This document shows, piece by piece, positions 1 through 16,155 of a stretch of 64,000 nt of DNA. The notes under the pieces were generated by a model. The model worked only from the letters and a program-made list of their open reading frames with translations, was not told the DNA's origin and ran no database searches. Position numbers and translations under genes: made by a program. Source of the DNA: Streptomyces bacillaris (GTDB lineage Bacteria > Actinomycetota > Actinomycetes > Streptomycetales > Streptomycetaceae); NCBI RefSeq assembly GCF_003268675.1, contig NZ_CP029378.1, forward strand, positions 7,564,001-7,628,000. Reading direction: 5' to 3'. How positions within the stretch are numbered: the first letter of the stretch is position 1; each line of letters begins with the position of its first letter.

Positions 1-1045
1 GGTCGTCCAGCCGGGTGTAGTTGACCAGCCCCTCGGCCATTCCGAAGACCTGCTGGAGCGTGCAGCCGAGCGCGGGGCGGACCCGGCGGGCGGCCTCCTC
101 GCTGAACTTGGCGCCGCCCACGAGCAGCACGTCCAGGGAGCTGAGGTCGTGCGCGGAGCCGGGCGCGGCCTCGGTCCACAGCAGCGCCAGCGGCGGCACC
201 AGACCGGTGATGGTCACGCCCTCGCTCTCGATGAGCGGGAAGGCCACCTCGGGGGAGGGCTGCGGGCAGAGCACCACGCGCGCACCGGCGTACAGCATCC
301 CGAGCGAACCGGGGGAGGAGAGCGGGAAGTTGTGGGCGGCGGGCAGCACGCACAGGTAGACGCTGTTCTCGTCGACCCCGCAGATCTCGTTGGAGCCCCG
401 GAGCGAGTAGATGTAGTCGTCGTGGGTGCGCGGGATCAGCTTCGGTACGCCGGTGCTGCCGCCGGAGAGCTGGAGGAAGGCCAGGTCGTCCGGGCGCGGC
501 CCGCCGTAGCCGACCGGCTCCTCGGCCACCTCGGCCAGCGCCTCGAAGTCGCCCGGGTCGCCCTGGGCGACGAACACGTGCTTCAGCGTGGGCACGTGGG
601 CGCGGGTCTTGGCCGCCAGCTCCCGGTAGTCGTAGCCGCCGTGCTCGGCCGCGATGACATAGGCGACGGCCTCGGTGAACTCGCAGAAGTAGGCGATCTC
701 GGTCTCGCGGTGGGCCGGCAGCGCGAAGACGGGCAGCGCCCCGATCCGGAACAGGGCGAAGATCACCTCGAAGAACTCGGCGATGTTGGGGAGTTGGACC
801 ACCACCTTGTCGCCCTTGGCGATGCCGCGGGCGAGGAAGCCCGCCGCCAGCCGGTCGGCCCGCCGGTCGAGATCGGCGTAGGTCCACCGGCTCCCCGCCA
901 CCGGGTCGATGATCGCGACCCGGTCCGGGTGCTCCTCGGCGCGCTGCCGCAGCATCTCGCCGAAGGTCTCGCCACGCCACCAGCCGGCCGCCCGGTACCT
1001 CTCGGCGAACTCGGCGGGCCAGGTGGGAGCGGCTTGCGTACTCAC
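1..1045 (-). CDS. dhbE: 2,3-dihydroxybenzoate-AMP ligase (partial, C-terminus outside window)
   Basis: Stand-alone adenylation enzyme that activates 2,3-dihydroxybenzoate as the acyl-AMP and loads it on an aryl carrier protein. About 348 N-terminal codons are present of a family near 540. The last codons in the window read QQVFGMAEGLVNYTRLDD, the highly conserved DhbE/EntE/YbtE signature. The start is GTG at 1045, which overlaps the dhbC stop as GTGA, so translation is probably coupled to dhbC. The N-terminus (STQAAPTWPAEFAERYRAAG-WW) is typical of the family. It is the third gene of an iron-box-controlled dhbA-dhbC-dhbE operon. The isochorismatase/aryl carrier gene (dhbB) presumably lies further left. 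Confidence 0.93.
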   Translation of the reverse strand, partial: MSTQAAPTWPAEFAERYRAAGWWRGETFGEMLRQRAEEHPDRVAIIDPVAGSRWTYADLDRRADRLAAGFLARGIAKGDKVVVQLPNIAEFFEVIFALFRIGALPVFALPAHRETEIAYFCEFTEAVAYVIAAEHGGYDYRELAAKTRAHVPTLKHVFVAQGDPGDFEALAEVAEEPVGYGGPRPDDLAFLQLSGGSTGVPKLIPRTHDDYIYSLRGSNEICGVDENSVYLCVLPAAHNFPLSSPGSLGMLYAGARVVLCPQPSPEVAFPLIESEGVTITGLVPPLALLWTEAAPGSAHDLSSLDVLLVGGAKFSEEAARRVRPALGCTLQQVFGMAEGLVNYTRLDD

Positions 1046-2259
1046 AGCTCGGCTCCCACGGCGCTCAGGAAGGTGCGGAACTTGGCGCCGGTCTCGGCGG
1101 TCTCCGCCTCGGGCTCGGACGCGGCCACGACGCCCGCGCCCGCGTAGAGGCGCAGGGTGCGCTCCTCGGCCTCGGCGCAGCGGATGGTGACGACCCATTC
1201 GCCGTCGCCCTCGGCGTTGCCCCAGCCGACGACTCCGGTGAAGAAGCCGCGGTCGAACGGCTCGGTCTCCGCGATGACCTGACGGGCCGTCTGCGTCGGC
1301 GTGCCGCACACGGCGGGCGTCGGGTGCAGGGCCATCGCCAGGTCCAGCGCCGAGGTGTCGGGGGAGGTGAGCGTGCCGGTGACCGTGGTCGACAGGTGCC
1401 ACATGGTGGCGGTGCGGATCAGCGTCGGCCGGGCCGGGACGGTCATGTCGGTGCAGTGCGGGGCGAGCGCCTGGTGGACGGCGTCCACGACCACGGCGTG
1501 CTCGTGGAGGTCCTTGACCGACTCCAGCAGCGTCGCCGCCCGGCGGACGTCCTCGGCGAGGTCGTCGCTGCGCGGGGTGGACCCGGCGAGCGGGTTGGAG
1601 ACGACCTGGTTGCCCCGGCGGGAGACCAGCAGTTCGGGGCTGGCGCCGATCAGGGTGCGCGCGGGGCCGGTCGGCAGCGCGAAGGTGTAGCCGGAGGGGT
1701 CGCGGCGGGCCAGGCGCTGGAGCATCGCGGGCAGGTCGAGCGGGGCGTCGGAGGTCAGCTCCAGGGTGCGGGCCAGCACCACCTTGCTGAACTCGCCGCG
1801 CCACATGCGGGCCACGGCGGCGGCGACGCCCTCGCCGTACACCTCGGGCTCGGGCACCGGCCGGATCCGCCAGTCCGCGGTGGCCGAGGAGCCCGCGGGC
1901 AGGGCGATGAGCGGGTCGGAGGCGAGCGGCGGGGCGGAGCGCACGGTGGCCGGTATGTGGAGCGCGGCCGGTGCCGTGTGGTCGAAGGGGATGGCGCCGA
2001 TCACCACGGGCGACTCCTGGCCCACGGCGACGGCCTCGGCCAGGGCGGCGTCCACCCGCTCGGTCAAAGGTCTCTCGTCGTGCGGGACTTGGCGTCCCGC
2101 GCCCCGTGCGAGCAGCGTGCGCCCGGGGGTGGCGAGGAAGTGGTCGCCCGGTGCGTAGGCGTCCAGGAGGGAGGTGGCCGCTCCTACGGCGGGGTGGGCC
2201 GGATCGGCCGGGGGGACGTGCGTGGCGACCTGGGATGCCGTCGACACGGGGGACTCCAT
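1042..2259 (-). CDS. dhbC: Isochorismate synthase
   Basis: Converts chorismate to isochorismate, the first committed step of 2,3-dihydroxybenzoate synthesis. The 405-residue protein has the chorismate-binding fold of the EntC/DhbC/MenF family. Visible motifs are FSKVVLART (about 158-166), NPLAGSTPR in the middle, HPTPAVCGTPT, and a C-terminal ETAETGAKFRTFLSAVG block. The length matches EntC/DhbC (about 390-400). It begins 79 bases after dhbA and ends in a GTGA overlap with dhbE. The ATG at 2259 has only a weak ribosome site. An in-frame GTG five codons in (VSTASQ) is an alternative start. Confidence 0.93.
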   Translation of the reverse strand: MESPVSTASQVATHVPPADPAHPAVGAATSLLDAYAPGDHFLATPGRTLLARGAGRQVPHDERPLTERVDAALAEAVAVGQESPVVIGAIPFDHTAPAALHIPATVRSAPPLASDPLIALPAGSSATADWRIRPVPEPEVYGEGVAAAVARMWRGEFSKVVLARTLELTSDAPLDLPAMLQRLARRDPSGYTFALPTGPARTLIGASPELLVSRRGNQVVSNPLAGSTPRSDDLAEDVRRAATLLESVKDLHEHAVVVDAVHQALAPHCTDMTVPARPTLIRTATMWHLSTTVTGTLTSPDTSALDLAMALHPTPAVCGTPTQTARQVIAETEPFDRGFFTGVVGWGNAEGDGEWVVTIRCAEAEERTLRLYAGAGVVAASEPEAETAETGAKFRTFLSAVGAEL

Positions 2260-2338
2260 TCTCGATGGTCCCGTCAGCGGGTGCGGGGGGCTGGTGGGAG
2301 AAGTGACGTGGTACGGAGGGGTGGTGCGGGGCCGCCGG

Positions 2339-3169
2339 TCAGCGCAGGGTCGCGCCGCCGTCGACGTACAGCTCCTGGAGCGTGATGTGGCGGGCGCGGT
2401 CCGAGGCGAGGAACGCCACGGCCTGGGCGATGTCGGCGGGTTCGGCGATCCGGCCGAGCGGTATGCCGGTGCGGTACGTCGACGGGTCGCCGTCGATCAC
2501 CCGCGCCTCGGCGCCCGGGTCGGTCCACAGGGCCCGCTGCATGGCGGTGTCGGTGGAGCCGGGGGCGACGACGTTGCAGCGTACGCCGCTGCGGGCGAGT
2601 TCGAGCCCCAGACACTTGGTGAACATGGCCGCGGCGGCCTTGGAGGCGGCGTAGGCGGCCATGCCGGTGCGCGGGATCCCGGCGGCGTTGGAGCCGACGG
2701 TGACGATGCAGCCGGTCTTCCGCGTCACCATGAGCGGGGCGACGGCCTGGGAGACCTGGAAGACACCGGTCGTGTTCACCGCGAAGGTGTCCGCCCAGTC
2801 CTGCGCGGAGAGCGTGGTCGCCGGGCCGGTGCGCAGGATGCCCGCGACGTTCACCAGAATGTCCACCGGCCCGAGTTGGTCCTCGACCCGTGCCACGGTG
2901 TTCTCCACCGCGACCCGGTCGGTGACGTCCATCACATACGGTTCCAGACGGCCGGCCGACCGCTCGCCCGCGGACAGTTTCTCCTGCCGCCGGGGCCAGT
3001 CGGCCGCCAGCGCCTCGATACTGTGTCCCGCGCGGTCGGTGGCGGCCACCTGGGCGCCGAGGTCGGCGAGCAGTTCGGCCACGGCGGCCCCGATGCCTTG
3101 TCCGGCACCGGTGACCAGGGCCGTGCGGCCCGCGAACTCGTCACTTCTGCCCGGTATGTGCTCAGGCAT
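2339..3169 (-). CDS. dhbA: 2,3-dihydro-2,3-dihydroxybenzoate dehydrogenase
   Basis: Short-chain dehydrogenase that oxidises 2,3-dihydro-2,3-dihydroxybenzoate to 2,3-dihydroxybenzoate with NAD+. The 276-residue Rossmann protein has the TGAGQGIGAA cofactor loop (about 20-29), the NVAGI segment, a catalytic Ser in TVGSNAAG, and the YAASKAA catalytic Tyr/Lys motif. It ends in the SDR-typical YVDGGATLR. The ATG at 3169 is preceded by GGGGGAGG. A perfectly placed iron box lies just 22 bases upstream, so this is the first gene of the iron-repressed dhbA-C-E operon. The SDR family is broad. The EntA role is inferred from the neighbours. Confidence 0.92.
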   Translation of the reverse strand: MPEHIPGRSDEFAGRTALVTGAGQGIGAAVAELLADLGAQVAATDRAGHSIEALAADWPRRQEKLSAGERSAGRLEPYVMDVTDRVAVENTVARVEDQLGPVDILVNVAGILRTGPATTLSAQDWADTFAVNTTGVFQVSQAVAPLMVTRKTGCIVTVGSNAAGIPRTGMAAYAASKAAAAMFTKCLGLELARSGVRCNVVAPGSTDTAMQRALWTDPGAEARVIDGDPSTYRTGIPLGRIAEPADIAQAVAFLASDRARHITLQELYVDGGATLR

Positions 3170-3190
3170 GAACGAACCTCCCCCTGGGTG

Positions 3191-3209
3191 TTAGGTAAGG
3201 GTAACCTAA
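3191..3209. promoter_or_regulatory. Iron box (DmdR/IdeR operator) for dhbA operon
   Basis: TTAGGTAAGGGTAACCTAA is a near-perfect match to the actinobacterial iron-box palindrome TTAGGTTAGGCTAACCTAA. It sits 22 bases before the dhbA start. Iron-loaded DmdR1/IdeR would be expected to block transcription here. Confidence 0.9.
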
Positions 3210-3253
3210 ATTGATTCGACCGCCCAGAAGGGTGTCGAGCCGTCGATATACGG

Positions 3254-3272
3254 TTAGGTTAGCCTCACCTTA
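3254..3272. promoter_or_regulatory. Iron box overlapping the start of the siderophore permease gene
   Basis: TTAGGTTAGCCTCACCTTA matches the iron box at most positions. Its last base is the A of the ATG at 3272. This means either a leaderless transcript or a true start further downstream. The two boxes in this 102-base divergent region serve the left (dhb) and right (uptake) operons. Confidence 0.85.
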
Positions 3273-5650
3273 TGCAAACGCCGCACACGGGGACCCCGGC
3301 CTCGGCTCCCGAACATGACTCCTCGACCGTCCAGTTGGACGGAGAGGAGAGCGACCGGCAGGCGAAGACATCGCCCGCCAAAGCGGACGAACCCGCTCCG
3401 GCACCCGGCTCCAGACCCGGCCCCGTACCCGGTACGGAGACACCCGCGGCTGCCACGGAGACACCCGCGGGCACGGGGAAGGCCGTCGGCGCACCCGCGG
3501 CCGGCCGCCGCACGGTGGCGCTCGCCGTCGCCGGGCTCACCGCCGCCGTCCTGCTGCTCAGCGGCCTCTCCCTCGCCGTCGGGGCGGGCGAGGTCGGCGT
3601 CGGCGGGGTGCTCGACTATCTGCTCAACCGGGACGGGGCCCGCGCGGATGCCCGTCTCTCCCTGGTCGTCGGGGACCTGCGGCTCCCGCGCACCCTGACC
3701 GCCCTCCTCGTCGGCGCGGCCCTCGGCGTGGCCGGCTGTCTGCTCCAGGCGGTCACCCGCAACCCGCTCGCCGAGACCGGTCTGCTCGGCGTCAACGCGG
3801 GCGCCTCGCTCGGTGTCGTCGCCGGTATCGCGCTCCTCGGCTTCGATTCCGGTTACGCCTACCTGGTCTGCGCGTTCGTCGGCGCCGTGGTCGCCAGCGG
3901 CCTGGTCCTCCTCATCTCCGGACGGCGCGGCGGCGGCTCCCCTATGCGGCTCGTCCTCGCCGGTGCGGCGCTCGGCGCCACCTTCGGCGGGCTCACCAGC
4001 GTCATCGTCGTCAACTCCGCCGAGACCTACGACCGATTCCGCTTCTGGGTCCTCGGCTCCCTCGCCGGGGTCGAGGGCTTCGGTGAACTCGGCCGCCTGG
4101 CCCCCGTCCTCGCCGTCGGCTTCCTCGTCGCCCTGCTGGTGGCCCGGCCGCTCTCCGCCCTCGCGCTCGGTGACGACCTGGCCCGCAGCCTCGGCCACCG
4201 GCCCCCCGTGATCCGTACGGTCGTCGCCATCGGCGTCACCCTCCTCACCGCCTCCGCCGTCGCGCTCGCCGGGCCCATCTCCTTCCTCGGCCTCCTCGCC
4301 GGATTCCTGGCCCGCGCCATCGCCGGCACCCGGCTGGCCGCCCGCCTGCTGCTCGCCGGGCTCATCGGCGCCTGCGTGCTGGCCGTCTCCGACGTCGCCG
4401 CCCGCGTGGTCTCCCGGCCCTTCGAGGCGCCCGTCTCCGTGATCGTCGCCCTCATCGGCGCCCCCGTCCTCATCGCCATCGTCCGCTCCAGGCAACTGGC
4501 CTCGATGGGCATGACGGAACCGGCCACCGAGGAGCGCACCCCGGACCGCCCGCGCCGCTTCGCGTTCTCCCTGCCGCGCCCCAAGCCCCGTAAGCCCAAG
4601 GCCGTCCGGGTCCGCCCGCCGGACACCCTCGTCGTCCGCCGCGGCCCCCTCTCCGTCCTGCTCACCCGGCGCGCGGCCATCGCCGCCGTCGCGCTCGCCG
4701 GGGCCCTGGTGTGCGCGGTGGTCCTCTCCGCCTACGCGGGCCAGAGCGACATGGGCGTCGGCCGCACCTTCCGCGCGGTCTTCGGCCAGGGCGACCGCTT
4801 CGACGTACTGCTCGTCCAGAACTTCCGCCTCGGCCGCATCGTCGCCGGGCTCACCGCGGGCGCCGCCCTCGGCCTCGCGGGCTGCCTCACCCAGACCCTG
4901 GCCCGCAACCGCCTCGCCACCCCCGAACTCCTCGGCGTCAACGACGGGGCCACCGCCGCCGTCCTGCTCTCCGTCACCCTCAGCGCCACCGGCACGTTCG
5001 GCGCCTGGTGGGCCGGGCCGATCGGGGCCCTGGTCGCGGTCATCGTCGTCACCACCGTCTCGGGCGGTCTCGGCCAGCGCGGCTACCGCGTCCTCGTCGT
5101 CGGCCTCGCCATGTCCGCCCTGGCCTCCGCCATCACGCAGGTCGTCCTCTCCCGCCGCTCCCTCAGCTCCGCCAGCTCGCTGTACGTGTGGACCTCCGGC
5201 AGCCTCAACGGGCGCAGCTACTCCGTCGCCGTGCCCGTCCTCATCGGCCTCGCGATCCTCGTCCCCGTCAGCCTCGCCGTCGCCCGCCACCTGGCCGTCC
5301 TCCGCTTCGACGACGCCACCGCCTCCTCGCTCGGCTCGGCCCCCGGCCGGGTCCGCACCCTCGCCCTGCTGCTGGCCGTCGGCCTCGCCGGGCTCGCGGT
5401 CGGCATCTGCGGACCGGTCGGCTTCGTGGCGCTCGCCGCCCCCGTCATCGCCTCCCGGCTCGCCGGACCCCTGCGGGTCCCGCTCGTCGGCTCGATGCTC
5501 ACCGGGGCCGTCCTCGTCGTCGCCGCCGACACCCTCGGCCGGATCGTCTTCGACGGCGTCGAACTCCCCGTCGGCATCGTCACCACCGTCCTCGGCGGCC
5601 CGTTCCTGCTCTGGGTGCTCCTCGGCCGCTCCGCCGCCACCCGCGTCTGA
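3272..5650 (+). CDS. Ferric-siderophore ABC permease, two fused FecCD domains
   Basis: Cytoplasmic-membrane channel of an iron-siderophore importer. The 792-residue protein carries two complete FecCD/BtuC-type permease units in tandem (about 80-410 and 465-790), as in E. coli FhuB. Each opens with the GAALGVAGCLLQAVTRNPLA / GAALGLAGCLTQTLARNRLA pattern and contains a GPISFLGLLA / GPVGFVALAAP segment. A basic Pro/Arg-rich linker (about 410-455) joins them. Residues 1-75 are Pro/Thr/Ala-rich and unlike the family, and the iron box reaches into the ATG. A downstream in-frame GTG near 3514 (RRTVALAVAG) is therefore a plausible real start. The partner ATPase and binding protein are at the far end of the locus (17436-19388). 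Confidence 0.93.
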   Translation: MQTPHTGTPASAPEHDSSTVQLDGEESDRQAKTSPAKADEPAPAPGSRPGPVPGTETPAAATETPAGTGKAVGAPAAGRRTVALAVAGLTAAVLLLSGLSLAVGAGEVGVGGVLDYLLNRDGARADARLSLVVGDLRLPRTLTALLVGAALGVAGCLLQAVTRNPLAETGLLGVNAGASLGVVAGIALLGFDSGYAYLVCAFVGAVVASGLVLLISGRRGGGSPMRLVLAGAALGATFGGLTSVIVVNSAETYDRFRFWVLGSLAGVEGFGELGRLAPVLAVGFLVALLVARPLSALALGDDLARSLGHRPPVIRTVVAIGVTLLTASAVALAGPISFLGLLAGFLARAIAGTRLAARLLLAGLIGACVLAVSDVAARVVSRPFEAPVSVIVALIGAPVLIAIVRSRQLASMGMTEPATEERTPDRPRRFAFSLPRPKPRKPKAVRVRPPDTLVVRRGPLSVLLTRRAAIAAVALAGALVCAVVLSAYAGQSDMGVGRTFRAVFGQGDRFDVLLVQNFRLGRIVAGLTAGAALGLAGCLTQTLARNRLATPELLGVNDGATAAVLLSVTLSATGTFGAWWAGPIGALVAVIVVTTVSGGLGQRGYRVLVVGLAMSALASAITQVVLSRRSLSSASSLYVWTSGSLNGRSYSVAVPVLIGLAILVPVSLAVARHLAVLRFDDATASSLGSAPGRVRTLALLLAVGLAGLAVGICGPVGFVALAAPVIASRLAGPLRVPLVGSMLTGAVLVVAADTLGRIVFDGVELPVGIVTTVLGGPFLLWVLLGRSAATRV

Positions 5651-5664
5651 AAGGCGCCCCGCAC

Positions 5665-6939
5665 ATGACCTACCCACCGCGCCGCAACCCGCCCGCCCCC
5701 GCGGGACCGACCGGATCCGAGGTGACCGCCGTGCGAAGTCCCGTGCTGCGTACGCTCGTCGAGGACGTACGAGCGGGCAAGCCCGGCGCCGAGGAGGCGT
5801 TCTGGGCGTACGTCTCCGAGACCGGCGCCCCCCTCGTCGAACCCGACCCGGAGGGCGAGGCCGACCACCGGCTGGTCACCTTCGTCCGCCGCGAGGACCC
5901 CGCCCGCCCCGCCACCCATGTCCTGGCCCTGGTCCACACGGTCACCGACAAGGACCGGCACGCCGGAGACCTCGCCCCGCACCTGATGGAGCGCGTCGAG
6001 GGCACCGGGGTCTGGGCCATCAGCCACCGGCTGCGCACCGACCACCGCGCCTCCTACCAGTTCCACGCCAGCGGCGGCACCCGCGAGGACGCCGTCCGCG
6101 CCGACCGGGCCTCCTGGCTGCGGGTGCTCGACCACGCCGAACCCGACCCGCTCAACACCGGGGCCCCGCTGCCCTCCCGGGACGGCCGCAACCCCGCCTC
6201 CGTACTCGAACTCCCCGAAGCACCCGACCAGTCACGCATCCGGCGCCGCGACGGCGTGGCGCGCGGCACCACGCTCGACACCGAGGTCGACGGCCGCCGC
6301 ATCACGGTCCACCTCCCGTCGGGCCACCGGCCGGACGGCGGCCCGTACGCGCTCGCGGTGCTCCTGGACGGCGAGATGTGGGGGCCGGTCCTCGGCGTCG
6401 GTGACATCGTCGACAACCTCCACGCCGACGGCGAACTCCCGCCCACCGTCACGGTCCTGGTCGACACCATGGGCCGTCGCATGAAGGACCTCGCGTGCAG
6501 CGGCCCGTTCGTCGACTGGCTGGCCGACACCCTGCTGCCCTGGACGGAGCAGGAGTACGGGGCCGGGGCCGACCCGGCCCGTACGGTGATCGCCGGGCAG
6601 AGCGCGGGCGGCCTCACCGCCGCCTTCGCCGCCTTCCGCCGCCCCGAGCGGTTCGGCCTCGCGCTCTCCCAGTCCGGCTCCTTCTGGTGGCCCGACGACG
6701 ACCGCGGGGGCGAATGGCTCACCCGCCAGTACGCCTGGGGCGAGCGCCGGCCCGTCACCCTCCACCTGGAGGTGGGCCACCAGGAGTGGATGCTCCTGGC
6801 GGAGAACCGCCGCTTCCGCAACATCCTGCGGGCCCGTGGCTACGACGTGCGCTACCGGGAGTTCAACGGCGGCCACGACTACGCCTGCTGGCGCGGCGGC
6901 CTCGCGGACGGCCTGGCCGCGCTGCTCGGCGGCCGCTGA
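5665..6939 (+). CDS. fes: Enterochelin esterase-like ferric-catecholate hydrolase
   Basis: Cytoplasmic alpha/beta-hydrolase that cleaves the ester backbone of an imported ferric catecholate so that iron can be released. The 424-residue product has an N-terminal Fes-type beta-sandwich (about 30-190) and a C-terminal esterase_D/Fes domain. The nucleophile motif is GQSAGG (IAGQSAGGLTAAFA) and the C-terminal catalytic His is in GGHDYACW. The ATG at 5665 is 14 bases after the permease stop, so the two are co-transcribed. GTG codons at 5722 and 5731 are alternative starts that would trim a Pro-rich tail. A cluster-encoded Fes implies an ester-linked (lactone) siderophore. Confidence 0.9.
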   Translation: MTYPPRRNPPAPAGPTGSEVTAVRSPVLRTLVEDVRAGKPGAEEAFWAYVSETGAPLVEPDPEGEADHRLVTFVRREDPARPATHVLALVHTVTDKDRHAGDLAPHLMERVEGTGVWAISHRLRTDHRASYQFHASGGTREDAVRADRASWLRVLDHAEPDPLNTGAPLPSRDGRNPASVLELPEAPDQSRIRRRDGVARGTTLDTEVDGRRITVHLPSGHRPDGGPYALAVLLDGEMWGPVLGVGDIVDNLHADGELPPTVTVLVDTMGRRMKDLACSGPFVDWLADTLLPWTEQEYGAGADPARTVIAGQSAGGLTAAFAAFRRPERFGLALSQSGSFWWPDDDRGGEWLTRQYAWGERRPVTLHLEVGHQEWMLLAENRRFRNILRARGYDVRYREFNGGHDYACWRGGLADGLAALLGGR

Positions 6940-6968
6940 CCCGCCCCCGTACAACCCGCTCTCCGGAC

Positions 6969-7030
6969 GCATACGGAAAGGGGTGGGGCGGCATCCCCCT
7001 CCGGATGCCGCCCCGCCCCTTTCCGTATGC
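6969..7030. terminator. Long bidirectional hairpin between convergent genes
   Basis: The arms at 6969-6996 and 7003-7030 are 28 bases long and complementary except for one G-T wobble pair. They are separated by six bases. The hairpin lies between the fes stop and the convergent MFS gene stop. Confidence 0.85.
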
Positions 7031-7058
7031 ACTCAGCTCTTGCGAGCCTCGTGCGCTC

Positions 7059-8522
7059 TCAGCCCTTGACGGCCGGAGCCTCGTCCGCCGCCAGGCCCTC
7101 GCCCGGCGGCGGCGCGTCCTCGTCGTCGAACGGCGGTGGCTGCGGAGCCTCACGTGGCAGCCGCAGCGCCATCACCGCCCCGAGCGCGACGAGCCCCGCC
7201 GTGACCCAGACCGCCGTGCGGTACGGGCCCGGGTCGGCGGCGGCCTCCGTCACGTGGCCGCCGCCGATCACCGCCGCACAGGCGGCGATGCCCAGCGCCC
7301 CGCCGAGGGTGCGGACGATCTGGAACAGGCCCATCGCCTGCCCCATGTCCGCGGGCCCGATCGACTCGAAGCCGGAGATCTGCACGGTGAGCACCGCCGT
7401 CCCCAGCACCAGGCCGATCAGGAACATCAGCCCGCGCACGCTCCACGCGTTCTCCGCCACGCCGGGAATCGCCAGCGTGGCGAAGACGGCCGCTGCGACC
7501 AGCAGCGCCGGGACGGTCAGCAGCCGGGGGCCGAGCCGGGGGAGCAGCCGGTCCACCACCTGCGAGGCCAGCATCAGCCCCACCGCCTCCGGGAAGACGC
7601 TCAGCCCGGCGTCCAGCGCCGAGGCGCCCAGGCTCGCCTGGTAGAGCAGCGGGAAGACGAACAGCACCCCCATCAGCCCGGCAGCCGTGACCCCGGCCAG
7701 CGCGGACGCCGACCCGTACACCCGGTCCGCGAGCAGCCGCAGCTTCAGCAGCGGCGTCTTCGCCCGCACCTGGTGCAGCACCGCCGCCAGCAGCAGGACC
7801 GAGCCGAGGGCCGCGCTGACGGCGACGGCGGGCCGGGTCCAGCCCTGGGACGGGCCGAAGCCGAGCGCGTACGTCAGCAGCCCCAGCGCCGGAGTGGCCA
7901 GCCAGAAGCCGACCGTGTCGAACTTCCCCTCCGGGCCCTCGACATGCTCGCGCAGCCCGAAGACGCCCAGCAGCACCGCCGCCGTGCCGATCGGCACGTT
8001 CACGAAGAACAGCCAGTGCCAGGAGAGGTGTTCGGTGAGCAGCCCGCCCAGCGGCGGACCGAGCGCGGGCATCAGCGCCGTCGGCACGATCAGCACCTTG
8101 GCCAGCTTCATCCGCTCGTGCGGCGGGAACGCCCGGAACAGCAGCGTCATCCCGACCGGCGTCAACAGCCCACCGGCCAGGCCCTGTACGGCCCTGGCGA
8201 CGACGAGCGTGTCGAGATCGGGCGCCAGACCGCAGACCGCCGAGGCGATCGTGAACGCGGTCAGCGCGCCGAGGAACACCCGCTTCGTCCCGAACCGGTC
8301 GCCCAGCCACCCCGCCACCGGCAGCCCCACCGCGAGCGCGACCAGGAAGGCCGTCTCCACGGTGTTGGCGGCCGACAGCGGGCGGCCGAAGTCGCCCGCG
8401 ATCGTGTAGAGCGCCGGGTTCACGATCGTCGAGTCCAGGCCGTTCATGCACATGGCGGCCGTGTAGACGAGGACGACGGCGACCCGGGGACGTATCCGGG
8501 GCCGGATCAGCAGCCCGCTCAC
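7059..8522 (-). CDS. MFS (DHA2-type, 14-TM) exporter, probable siderophore efflux pump
   Basis: Proton-driven major facilitator transporter of about 487 residues. It shows the MFS motif A-like GWLGDRFGTKRVFLG after TM2, GGLLTPVGMTLLFRAFPPHER in the TM4-5 region, and hydrophobic segments consistent with 14 helices, as in the EmrB/QacA branch. The start is GTG at 8522, overlapping the MbtH stop as GTGA (about 38 upstream codons in the same frame are MbtH-overlapping readthrough). Being last in the synthetase-mbtH-MFS operon, it most likely exports the finished siderophore, the job EntS does for enterobactin. The substrate is inferred from context only. Confidence 0.87.
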   Translation of the reverse strand: MSGLLIRPRIRPRVAVVLVYTAAMCMNGLDSTIVNPALYTIAGDFGRPLSAANTVETAFLVALAVGLPVAGWLGDRFGTKRVFLGALTAFTIASAVCGLAPDLDTLVVARAVQGLAGGLLTPVGMTLLFRAFPPHERMKLAKVLIVPTALMPALGPPLGGLLTEHLSWHWLFFVNVPIGTAAVLLGVFGLREHVEGPEGKFDTVGFWLATPALGLLTYALGFGPSQGWTRPAVAVSAALGSVLLLAAVLHQVRAKTPLLKLRLLADRVYGSASALAGVTAAGLMGVLFVFPLLYQASLGASALDAGLSVFPEAVGLMLASQVVDRLLPRLGPRLLTVPALLVAAAVFATLAIPGVAENAWSVRGLMFLIGLVLGTAVLTVQISGFESIGPADMGQAMGLFQIVRTLGGALGIAACAAVIGGGHVTEAAADPGPYRTAVWVTAGLVALGAVMALRLPREAPQPPPFDDEDAPPPGEGLAADEAPAVKG

Positions 8523-8721
8523 CGGGCGGCGAGGGGGCCGGACCAGTGGGCGCCGATCCAGTCCAGCGCCTCCTGGCGGGCGCACGGGCCGTGCGCCGTC
8601 GACCAGCCGGCGGGCACCGCCGCGAAGAGCGGCCACAGCGAGTGCTGGCCCTCGTCGTTGGTCAGGACGAGGAACTCCCCGTCCGCGTCGAAGGGGTTGG
8701 CGGGTGCGTCACTCATCGGTG

Positions 8722-8725
<4 letters not shown>
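8519..8725 (-). CDS. mbtH: MbtH-like protein
   Basis: Small (68-residue) chaperone-like partner that binds NRPS adenylation domains and is often needed for their activity. It has the full signature: NPFD, GEFLVLTNDEGQHSLWP, PAGW and the C-terminal ALDWI. The GTG at 8725 overlaps the synthetase stop as GTGA. An ATG three codons on is a second possible start. The gene sits between the synthetase and exporter genes, as usual for siderophore clusters (DhbG in griseobactin-type loci). Confidence 0.96.
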
Positions 8726-16017
<7,292 letters not shown>

Positions 16018-16078
16018 GTGTGTGACGACTCCCCTGAAGGACAACGGACACCGGGCCACCAGGCTCCCCGGTACGCAC

Positions 16079-16097
16079 TTAGGTAAGGCTAAGTTAA
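16079..16097. promoter_or_regulatory. Iron box between NRPS and M20 genes
   Basis: TTAGGTAAGGCTAAGTTAA matches the iron-box consensus at about 16 of 19 positions. It lies 62 bases from the NRPS start and 59 from the M20 start, so it can repress both divergent transcripts. Confidence 0.85.
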
Positions 16098-16155
16098 CCT
16101 ATTTCCGACAGTGCAGGCGACCGTCCCCGGACGGTCCGGAACGCCAGGAGAACCC

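Noticed and set aside
3254..5677. Long minus-strand open frame opposite the permease gene
   Set aside because: It is the antisense shadow of a high-GC gene. The translation is low-complexity Asp/Glu/Gly-rich with no domain, and the plus-strand FecCD motifs are unambiguous.
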